From: Thermohalobaculum sp038528605
GTDB lineage: Bacteria; Pseudomonadota; Alphaproteobacteria; Rhodobacterales; Rhodobacteraceae
Reading direction: 5' to 3'
Assembly: GCA_038528605.1 (NCBI GenBank)
Contig: JBCBEP010000092.1
Location: forward strand, 1-14,119
Length of the DNA stretch: 14,119 bases
Of the stretch, positions 9,141-14,119 are shown in pieces. Under the pieces are notes generated by a model. That model saw only the letters and a list, made by a program, of their open reading frames with translations. It was not told where the DNA came from and made no database searches. The position numbers were made by a program, and so were the translations under genes. How positions within the stretch are numbered: the first letter of the stretch is position 1; the number at the start of each line of letters is the position of its first letter.

Positions 9141-9809
9141 ATGGTTCTCCGCCTCAGCGATATCGAAGACGCGCTCGCCCTGCCACCGCTGGGACCGCGT
9201 TCCGATTTCGACCTAGCGCCCGAGTTCAGGCCGGCGCCCGGATCGGTGCGGGAACGCCCGGCCGCCGTGCTTTGCCCGCTGGTGACGCGGGCCGACGGGT
9301 TGCGGGTCATTCTCACCGTGCGTTCGCGCCACCTCAAGCACCATGCGGGGCAGATCAGCTTTCCGGGCGGTAAGCTGGACGATGGGGACGCCTCGCCGCT
9401 CGATGCCGCACTGCGCGAGGCGGAGGAGGAGATCGCGCTGCCCCGCATCGCCGTGCAGCTTCTTGGCGAGCTCGACCCCTATGTCACCTCCACCGCCTTC
9501 CGGGTCTCACCCTTCGTGGGCCTTGTGGAGCCCGCCTGGCGGGGGACGCCGGAGCCGGGGGAGGTGGACGAGATCTTCGAGTGCCCGCTCGATTTCCTGA
9601 TGAACCCCGCAAACCGGGTGCGCCACCATCGGGAGTGGCAGGGCGGGCGCCGGTATTTCTACGCCATGCCATGGGGCGAGTATTACATCTGGGGCGCGAC
9701 GGCGGGCATGCTGAAGGGCCTTTCGGACCGGCTGGAGCGGCTCGGCCGGCTGCCCGGTGCGGGCGAGGGCCCTGCAGGCGGCGGGGCGGCGGCCATGGGC
9801 GGCGGATGA
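9141..9809 (+). CDS. NUDIX hydrolase, CoA pyrophosphatase type
   Basis: The protein has 222 residues. The family signature of CoA pyrophosphatases is seen at about 58-80: LTVRSRHLKHHAGQISFPGG, the stretch that precedes the Nudix box in this group. The Nudix box itself is GGKLDDGD followed by LREAEEEIAL (76-100). The catalytic R-E-x-x-E-E residues are present, but the usual glycine near the end of the box is alanine (A99). These enzymes hydrolyse the pyrophosphate of CoA or its derivatives to give 3',5'-ADP and phosphopantetheine. The protein is cytoplasmic, with no signal. I see no good ribosome site before the ATG. The Gly/Ala-rich C-terminus ends at TGA 9807-9809, overlapping as ATGA the start of the truncated cca copy. 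In the inferred ancestor this would have been the true cca start, so the two genes are translationally coupled. Confidence 0.93.
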   Translation: MVLRLSDIEDALALPPLGPRSDFDLAPEFRPAPGSVRERPAAVLCPLVTRADGLRVILTVRSRHLKHHAGQISFPGGKLDDGDASPLDAALREAEEEIALPRIAVQLLGELDPYVTSTAFRVSPFVGLVEPAWRGTPEPGEVDEIFECPLDFLMNPANRVRHHREWQGGRRYFYAMPWGEYYIWGATAGMLKGLSDRLERLGRLPGAGEGPAGGGAAAMGGG

Positions 9810-10183
9810 GCGGCGCGGTCGTCGATCCAGCCTGGGTCACGGGTCGTCACCTGCCCGCAGCGCTGCTCGCGGCGCCGGGGCTCGAGCCTGTCTTTGCAGC
9901 GCTTGGCGGGGGGGAGATGGCGTTCCTCGTGGGGGGCGCCGTACGCAACGCGCTGCTCGACCGGCAGCCGGGAGATTTCGATGTGGCCATGGGCGGCGGA
10001 TGAGCGGCGCGGTCGTCGATCCAGCCTGGGTCACGGGTCGTCACCTGCCCGCAGCGCTGCTCGCGGCGCCGGGGCTCGAGCCTGTCTTTGCAGCGCTTGG
10101 CGGGGGGGAGATGGCGTTCCTCGTGGGGGGCGCCGTACGCAACGCGCTGCTCGACCGGCAGCCGGGAGATTTCGATGTGGCCA
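9791..10183 (+). repeat. Perfect 194-bp tandem duplication at the NUDIX/cca junction
   Basis: Copy 1 is 9791-9989 and copy 2 is 9985-10183. By eye the 199 bases are identical with a period of 194, and identity breaks at 9790/9984 (c/t) and 9990/10184 (t/c). The copies share the 5-base sequence GGCCA, so the ancestor probably had GGCCA at both ends of the unit, fitting slippage or microhomology-mediated duplication. The unit spans the last codons of the NUDIX gene and the first about 59 codons of cca. Since 194 is not a multiple of three, the first cca copy is out of frame with the second. Zero divergence means it is recent, or it is an assembly error. Confidence 0.97.
9806..10003 (+). pseudogene. 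Truncated duplicate of the cca 5' end (65 codons)
   Basis: This is the first copy of the duplicated cca start. It reads as the first 61 residues of the CCA-adding enzyme, including LVGGAVRN (about 41-48) and the catalytic DFD (57-59). It then runs into the duplicated NUDIX tail codons and ends MGGG followed by TGA at 10001-10003. It starts in an ATGA overlap with the NUDIX stop and ends in an identical ATGA overlap with the complete cca start at 10000. The product would lack almost the whole nucleotidyltransferase and tRNA-binding parts and is very unlikely to be active. It may still be translated and could relay ribosomes to the full gene. Confidence 0.85.
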
Positions 10184-11301
10184 CGCCGCTTCTGCCGGCG
10201 GAGGTGCAGCGTCGCCTCGTGGCGGCCGGCCTGAAGGCGGTGCCCACGGGGATCGAGCACGGCACCATCACCGCCGTGGCGGAGGGCACGGGCATCGAGG
10301 TGACCACGCTGCGCGCCGATCTCGAGACCGACGGGCGCCGCGCCACCGTCGCCTTCGGCCAGAGCCTCGCCGCCGATGCCGCACGGCGGGACTTCACGAT
10401 GAACGCGCTCTACGCCGACGCCACGGGCCGGGTGATCGACCCGTTGGGCGGGCTGGCTGATCTCGAAGCGCGCCGCCTGCGCTTCATCGGGAACCCCGCC
10501 GAGCGGATCAGGGAGGATTATCTGCGCATCCTCCGCTTCTTCCGCTTCCATGCCTGGTATGCGGACCCCGAAGGCGGCATCGATGCCGAGGGGCTGGCGG
10601 CCTGTGCCGAGGCGGGCGAGGGGGTCGAGACCCTCGCCCGCGAGCGCATCGGGCACGAGTTCCGCCGCCTTCTCGCCGCCCCCGACCCTGCCCCCGCCCT
10701 CGCCGCGATGCAGGCCGCCGGCATCCTCGCGCGCTGCCTGCCGGGGGCGACGGCGGCCCCCGTCGCGCCGCTCGTGCATCTCGAAGCGCTTGCCGGCCGG
10801 GCACCGGACTGGCGCGCCCGGCTGGCCGCGATCGTGCCCGCCGCCCTGGGCCCCGCCGACCTGGGACCCGACGCGGGCGCGAGCATCGGCGCGGTGACGG
10901 AGGCCCTCCGCCTCGCCAAGGCCGAGCGCCGCGCGCTCGAGGCCATCGCGGCGGCCCGCCAGTGCCTGGCCGAGGGGCGGGGCGCCGGCGCGGCCGCCTA
11001 TCATCACGGTGCGGATGCGGCCTGGGCCGCGGTGCTCGTCGAGGAGGCGCATGCGGGTTGGCGCGCCGCGCCCCCGGGGCTCGCCGACGACCCCGGCGCC
11101 CTCGCCGCCACGATCGAGCGCGGCAGAAGCGCCCGCATGCCGCTCCGCGCCGCCGACCTCACCGCCGCCGGGGTAGCGCCCGGCGCCTCCCTCGGCGACG
11201 CGCTGAAGCGGGGCGAAACCGCTTTCGTGGAGAGTGGCTTCGCGCTGGACAGGCAAGCCCTCCTCGCGCATGTTCTGACAGAACTAGGTCAAGATATCTG
11301 A
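10000..11301 (+). CDS. cca: CCA tRNA nucleotidyltransferase (poly(A) polymerase-like, class II)
   Basis: The protein has 433 residues from the ATG at 10000, the second copy of the duplicated start. The same frame stays open upstream to about 9757, but there it crosses copy 1 out of register, so that extension is spurious. Class II signatures are seen: LVGGAVRN (41-48), DFDVATP with catalytic D57 and D59, RRDFTMNALY (129-138), DPLGG, and EDYLRILRFFRFHA (172-185), then RIGHEFRRLL. The enzyme adds or repairs the 3' CCA end of tRNAs using CTP and ATP, in the cytoplasm, and the single copy is probably essential or near-essential. It follows the NUDIX gene with ATGA coupling, now interrupted by the truncated duplicate. 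No independent strong ribosome site precedes 10000 (only GGGCGGCGG), so re-initiation after the short copy may matter for its expression. Confidence 0.95.
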   Translation: MSGAVVDPAWVTGRHLPAALLAAPGLEPVFAALGGGEMAFLVGGAVRNALLDRQPGDFDVATPLLPAEVQRRLVAAGLKAVPTGIEHGTITAVAEGTGIEVTTLRADLETDGRRATVAFGQSLAADAARRDFTMNALYADATGRVIDPLGGLADLEARRLRFIGNPAERIREDYLRILRFFRFHAWYADPEGGIDAEGLAACAEAGEGVETLARERIGHEFRRLLAAPDPAPALAAMQAAGILARCLPGATAAPVAPLVHLEALAGRAPDWRARLAAIVPAALGPADLGPDAGASIGAVTEALRLAKAERRALEAIAAARQCLAEGRGAGAAAYHHGADAAWAAVLVEEAHAGWRAAPPGLADDPGALAATIERGRSARMPLRAADLTAAGVAPGASLGDALKRGETAFVESGFALDRQALLAHVLTELGQDI

Positions 11302-11319
11302 CTATTATCGGCGCGTGGC

Positions 11320-11324
11320 GGAGG
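11320..11324 (+). promoter_or_regulatory. Ribosome binding site deciding the LysE-type start
   Basis: GGAGG lies eight bases before the ATG at 11333. The in-frame GTG at 11315 is upstream of this site and cannot use it, so the ATG is preferred. Confidence 0.7.
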
Positions 11325-11332
11325 GGAGGATA

Positions 11333-11941
11333 ATGACGGCAGATCAGTTCCTCGCCCTGCTGGGCTTCGCGCTCGCCACCACCTGGACGCCCGGGCCCAA
11401 CAACGTGATGCTGGCGGCCTCCGGCGCGACGCATGGCTGGCGGCGCACCCTGCCGCATGCCATGGGTGTCGCCCTCGGCTTTCCCTTCATGGTCTTCGCG
11501 GTCGCCCTCGGGCTCGGCGAGGTGTTCGAGGCCGCCCCTGCCTTCCGCTCGGGCCTCGCCTGGCTCGGCGCAGCGGTGATGCTGTGGCTCGCCTGGCGCA
11601 TCGGGACGGCCAGGCCCGCGGCGGGCGTGGATGGCGAGGGCGCGCAGGGCCGCCCGTTCAGCTTCGTCGAGGCCGCGGCCTTCCAGTGGGTGAACCCGAA
11701 AGCGTGGGTCATGTCGATCGGCGTCTCGGCGAGCTATGTCTCGGGCATCGCCCCCGTCCGCGAGGCCCTGCTCATCATGCTGGTCTTCATGCTGGCAGGC
11801 CTCACCTCCAGCCAGGCCTGGACCGCCTCAGGCGCCGCCATCGGGCGTGCGCTCGGCACGGGCCCGCGTCTTCGGCTCTTCAACGCGACCATGGGCGTGC
11901 TCGTCGCCGCCTCGGCCCTCTGGCTGCTTCTCGAGGCCTGA
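11333..11941 (+). CDS. LysE/RhtB-family exporter
   Basis: The protein has 202 residues, the usual family length. The ATG at 11333 gives the typical N-terminus with the first membrane helix. Family signatures are the TPGPNN motif (19-24), the Gly-rich helix around 41-60, and QWVNPKAWV (118-126). About five or six hydrophobic segments are seen: roughly 5-25, 42-64, 72-90, 122-140, 143-165 and 184-201. Members export amino acids or related small metabolites such as lysine, threonine and homoserine lactones by proton exchange at the inner membrane; the substrate cannot be told from sequence. It begins 31 bases after the cca stop and could be co-transcribed, although the function is unrelated. It converges with the GGCT-like gene, with seven bases between the stops. 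Confidence 0.93.
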   Translation: MTADQFLALLGFALATTWTPGPNNVMLAASGATHGWRRTLPHAMGVALGFPFMVFAVALGLGEVFEAAPAFRSGLAWLGAAVMLWLAWRIGTARPAAGVDGEGAQGRPFSFVEAAAFQWVNPKAWVMSIGVSASYVSGIAPVREALLIMLVFMLAGLTSSQAWTASGAAIGRALGTGPRLRLFNATMGVLVAASALWLLLEA

Positions 11942-11948
11942 CCGCGGC

Positions 11949-12545
11949 CTAGCCCGCGCCCGGCAGCGCGGCTGCCGCAGCGCGCCACCACGCCTGCTGC
12001 GCGAGGTGGCGGCGCAGCGGCGTGTCGGTGGAGGCCGGCGCTTCCTCGATGTAGCGGACCGCCTCCACATGGCTCGGCCCACGCAGCCCCGCGAGATGCC
12101 GCTCCGCCGCCGGGATGGAGAAGGCCTCGCCTTTCTCATCAGCAAAATTCGCGTCGAGATCGGTCCACACCGCCCCCGCCCAGCCCGCGGCCGCGCACCA
12201 GCCGGCAATCGCCTCCGCAACACCGGGCAGCCGGCTCCGCCGAAGTCCGTCCCCCGGCATGGCGAGCCCGATCCGCTCCGGCGCCGTGCGCTCGCGGGCC
12301 GCGAGATCCTCGACCACCTCATCCAGTGTCGTGCGAACGGAGGCGATCACATGGGTCGGGCACGGCGCCCCGTGCTCGGGATCGATACAGACCGCGAGGC
12401 CGCCGAGGCGCTTGGCGCTCACCCGGCTGAACTCGAGCGGCAGGGCCGGGCCCGCCCGCATGCGCCAGTCCCCCGCCACATGCCGCTCCAGCCCGTCCAT
12501 GTCCCAGATCAGCGAGCCCCAGCCGATGATCGCGAACTGTCCCAT
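11949..12545 (-). CDS. GGCT-like-fold (gamma-glutamylcyclotransferase-like) protein, putative
   Basis: The protein has 198 residues from the ATG at 12545, which has a G-rich ribosome site (AGGGGGG) four bases upstream. A longer start at 12572 adds nine residues that do not look conserved. The N-terminus FAIIGWGSLIWD resembles the glycine-loop GYGSL(I/M)W of ChaC and other GGCT-fold proteins, with W replacing the usual Y at position 9. It is followed by LPLEFSRVSAKRLGGLAVCIDP, which I associate with a bacterial GGCT-like subgroup of unknown substrate. No signal peptide or membrane segment is seen, so it is likely cytoplasmic. The true activity is uncertain; glutathione degradation or gamma-glutamyl-amine cyclisation would be family-level guesses. 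It is transcribed divergently from the DM13 lipoprotein gene. Confidence 0.65.
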   Translation of the reverse strand: MGQFAIIGWGSLIWDMDGLERHVAGDWRMRAGPALPLEFSRVSAKRLGGLAVCIDPEHGAPCPTHVIASVRTTLDEVVEDLAARERTAPERIGLAMPGDGLRRSRLPGVAEAIAGWCAAAGWAGAVWTDLDANFADEKGEAFSIPAAERHLAGLRGPSHVEAVRYIEEAPASTDTPLRRHLAQQAWWRAAAAALPGAG

Positions 12546-12611
12546 GGATCCCCCCTCGCATCGCCGCATCACGAACCGGTCACGCGGCGCTCACGCCCGA
12601 ACCCGGCGGCG

Positions 12612-12623
12612 CACGTAGACGTG
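12612..12623. promoter_or_regulatory. Palindrome CACGTAGACGTG in divergent spacer
   Basis: Two 5-base arms separated by AG lie in the 166-base spacer (12546-12711) between the divergent GGCT-like and DM13 genes. The position and symmetry suit an operator, but short palindromes occur by chance and no regulator is known. I see nothing else definite in the spacer. Confidence 0.25.
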
Positions 12624-12711
12624 AGCCGGCAGCTCTGCCCCCTAGCCGAGAAGCCCGCCGCGTACCACGCTTTACCCGCACGCCACCGCAGCCCTCAGCG
12701 CAGGAGACAGC

Positions 12712-13173
12712 ATGACCCAGCCCACCCTTCTCACCCGCCGCCGCAGCCTCGGCCTCCTCGCCATCGGCGCAACCTTCCCGCTGGCGGCCTGCGCCGGGGG
12801 CGGCAGCAGCACCACCGCGGCCCCCACCGCAGAACCGCAGCTCGCCTCGGATGCGCGGGTCACCGCCCGCGGCACCTTCGAGGGGCGCTCGAAGCACGTG
12901 ACCACGGGCCATGCGAGCATCGTCTTCTCGAACGGCAACGTGATCATCCAGCTCGAGGAGGATTTCACCTTCGACGGCGCGCCGGACCCGAAGGTGGCCC
13001 TCGGCAATGGCGGCTTCGATCCCGAAACGATCCATGCCGCGCTGCGCTCGAACACCGGCGCGCAGACCTACACGCTGAAGCCGGGCCTCGACATCGGCAA
13101 CTACACCGAAGTGTGGATCTGGTGCGAGCAGTTCTCCGTCCCCCTCGGCGTCGCCCGCCTGACCCTCACCTGA
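12712..13173 (+). CDS. DM13 domain lipoprotein with twin-arginine-like signal
   Basis: The protein has 153 residues; AGGAG lies five bases before the ATG. The signal region reads TRRRSLGLLAIGATFPLAAC, combining a twin-arginine-like motif with a lipobox whose Cys is C27. Ala at +2 suggests outer-membrane sorting. A Gly/Ser/Thr/Ala linker (28-45) leads to a DM13-type domain (about 50-152): GTFEGRSKHVTTGHASIVF, then PDPKVALG, then YTLKPGLDIGNYTEVWIWCEQF. The conserved C138 in WIWC is the residue proposed for the redox role of DM13 domains. These domains are predicted to act in electron transfer or hydroxylation-type redox chemistry on the cell surface; this is prediction, not proof. Tat export would fit a protein folded or loaded with cofactor before export. 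It stands alone, convergent with the monooxygenase-like gene across a large hairpin. Confidence 0.82.
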   Translation: MTQPTLLTRRRSLGLLAIGATFPLAACAGGGSSTTAAPTAEPQLASDARVTARGTFEGRSKHVTTGHASIVFSNGNVIIQLEEDFTFDGAPDPKVALGNGGFDPETIHAALRSNTGAQTYTLKPGLDIGNYTEVWIWCEQFSVPLGVARLTLT

Positions 13174-13192
13174 ACGACCGCTGCGCACATTG

Positions 13193-13276
13193 GGGGTGGG
13201 GGATGGCGGGTGGGCGGAGCAAGGCGCGGGGCAACGCCCCGCGACGCGCGAACGGGCACCCAGCCATCCCCACCCC
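13193..13276. terminator. Large nested hairpin between convergent genes, probable bidirectional terminator
   Basis: Outer arms 13193-13212 and 13257-13276 form about 19 base pairs with two single-base bulges (g13198 and a13262). Inside is a second, perfect hairpin: eight GC pairs (13225-13232 with 13236-13243) around the loop AAC. It sits between two convergent stops (13173 and 13291), the expected place for a two-way terminator. There is no T-run on either side, so it may instead block RNA decay or be a copy of a dispersed palindromic element. Confidence 0.5.
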
Positions 13277-13290
13277 ACCAGAACTTCCGA

Positions 13291-13635
13291 TCAGGCCTCG
13301 ATGATCACCGCATCCGCCGGCGCCTCGTCCCGCGCCTCCAGCCCGTAATCCCGGATCACGCTGGCCACGCGCAGCCGGTAGCCCGCCATCATCCCCGTCC
13401 GCCCCGTCACCTGCGCGGAGCGGTGGCGCGGCCGGTTCCGCCAGGCCTCCAGCGCCGCCTCGTCGCGCCAGAAGCTGATGGAGACGAGCTTGCCCGGCGT
13501 CGTCATGCTCTCGAAGCGCTCGACCGAGATGAAGCCGTCGATCGCCTCCACCTCCGATTTCAGCGATGCGGCCAGCGCCATGTAGCCCTCAAGCGCCCCG
13601 TCCGCCGGCTCCACCTCGAAAATCACAGCGATCAT
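13291..13635 (-). CDS. Antibiotic biosynthesis monooxygenase (ABM) domain protein
   Basis: The protein has 114 residues from the ATG at 13635, with AGGGAGG six bases upstream. The single ABM-type ferredoxin-like fold is suggested by IAVIFEVEPADGA at the start, the helix LEGYMALAASLKSEVEAIDGFISVERFES, and SISFWRDEAALEAWRNRPRHRSAQ. This is the typical pattern of small YgiN/ABM proteins of about 95-115 residues. Members include quinol monooxygenases and heme-degrading enzymes, but most have no known substrate. The protein is cytoplasmic. It begins 63 bases after the SDR stop on the same strand and may be co-transcribed. The C-terminal tail of about 20 residues beyond the core fold (VIRDYGLEARDEAP) is seen in some alphaproteobacterial relatives as far as I recall. 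Confidence 0.85.
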   Translation of the reverse strand: MIAVIFEVEPADGALEGYMALAASLKSEVEAIDGFISVERFESMTTPGKLVSISFWRDEAALEAWRNRPRHRSAQVTGRTGMMAGYRLRVASVIRDYGLEARDEAPADAVIIEA

Positions 13636-13698
13636 GCCGAGCCTCCCTGTCTGCCTCCAAGCACAGATAGGCCGCAGGGCCGCCGCGGCAGCGCCCGA

Positions 13699-14119
13699 TC
13701 AGCGAGGCGTTACCCGGTCGAAGGAGACACCGCCGAAGCTCTGCTCGCGCGGCTGCAGCTCGATGAGCGAGACATTCACGTGCGCCGGCGCCATCAACGC
13801 GTAGTGGACGGCATCGGCAACGTCCTCCGGCCGGAGCTCCTCGATCCCCGTCTCCTTCAACGCCGCCCGCCGCCCCGCATCCGGCACCGCGGCGTCGTAG
13901 AACTCGGTGGCCACCCGGCCGGGGTTGATCTGCGTCACGCGCACCCCCGTGCCCCGAAGCTCGATCCGCAGGTTCATGCTCATGAGATGAACCGCGCCCT
14001 TCGACGCACCGTAGACCGCCGAGTTGATGGGGTAGAGCCCCGCAACCGAGCCCATATTGAGGATATGCCCGCCCCCCTTCGCGATCATGGCGGGCAGCGC
14101 GAGCCGGGTGAGTTGCAGG
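13699..14119 (-). CDS. SDR-family oxidoreductase (YdfG-like), N-terminus cut by window edge
   Basis: Only the C-terminal 139 or so codons are in the window; the open frame continues through 14119, so the ATG at 14088 is internal. Short-chain dehydrogenase features are the catalytic serine in NMGSVAG and the catalytic Tyr/Lys in YGASK. INPGRVATEF and RPEDVADAV follow. The ending, with PAHVNVSLIELQPREQSF, resembles the C-terminus of E. coli YdfG, an NADP-dependent 3-hydroxy acid/serine dehydrogenase. The cofactor-binding TGxxxGIG motif lies outside the window. The enzyme should be cytoplasmic and NAD(P)-dependent. It precedes the ABM-domain gene by 63 bases on the same strand. Confidence 0.9.
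   Translation of the reverse strand, partial: LQLTRLALPAMIAKGGGHILNMGSVAGLYPINSAVYGASKGAVHLMSMNLRIELRGTGVRVTQINPGRVATEFYDAAVPDAGRRAALKETGIEELRPEDVADAVHYALMAPAHVNVSLIELQPREQSFGGVSFDRVTPR

Noticed and set aside
9757..9999. In-frame N-terminal extension of cca reading through copy 1 of the duplication
   Set aside because: Here copy 1 is read out of its own frame, giving Arg-rich junk. The family N-terminus begins at the ATG at 10000.
11736..13304. A 522-codon plus-strand open frame across LysE, GGCT-like and DM13 genes
   Set aside because: It overlaps three better-supported genes in other frames and has Arg/Pro-rich composition with no domain.
13660..13695. Weak GC hairpin between the SDR and ABM genes
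   Set aside because: Only about five base pairs with no T-run; not enough to call a terminator.

Overview
The window is a gene-dense, very GC-rich stretch of bacterial chromosome. Gene content and order point to an alphaproteobacterium. The cluster moxR / DUF58 / BatA-DUF4159 / vWA-GATase-like protein with a divergent DUF1285 gene, next to a CoA-pyrophosphatase-type NUDIX gene and cca, is a neighbourhood I associate with Rhodobacterales and Rhizobiales. This is from memory and was not searched. I see no rRNA, tRNA, CRISPR array, insertion sequence or phage gene.

Positions 1-7351 (minus strand) hold one tightly packed operon of five genes: a MoxR-type AAA+ ATPase, a small uncharacterised exported protein with six cysteines, a DUF58 protein, a long membrane protein (BatA-like N-terminus, GATase-like middle, DUF4159 C-terminus), and a second membrane vWA/GATase-like protein cut by the window edge. 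The first three genes are joined by 4-base stop/start overlaps (TTGA, then ATGA). MoxR ATPases typically act as chaperones for vWA-domain partners, so this looks like one envelope-associated chaperone/vWA machine whose substrate is unknown. DUF1285 (7500-8144, plus) is divergent from moxR across about 150 bases of presumed promoter.

Positions 8152-9066 (minus) hold a six-transmembrane voltage-gated-type potassium channel, convergent with DUF1285. Positions 9141-11941 (plus) hold the NUDIX hydrolase, cca and a LysE/RhtB-type exporter. The NUDIX/cca junction carries a perfect 194-bp tandem duplication (two 199-bp copies sharing 5 bases, GGCCA). It leaves a 65-codon truncated cca 5' end in front of a complete cca. 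The duplication keeps the codon phase, so the truncated copy ends on the same ATGA overlap that the NUDIX gene uses.

Positions 11949-14119 hold smaller accessory genes: a GGCT-like-fold protein (minus), a Tat-type DM13 lipoprotein (plus), an antibiotic-biosynthesis-monooxygenase-like protein (minus) and the end of a YdfG-like SDR (minus). A large imperfect hairpin with a second perfect hairpin inside it lies between the convergent DM13 and monooxygenase genes and is probably a bidirectional terminator.

The strongest leads are the phase-preserving duplication at the cca start and the unrecognised six-cysteine exported protein built into the MoxR operon. I did not find a clear defence, secretion or other wholly new system.
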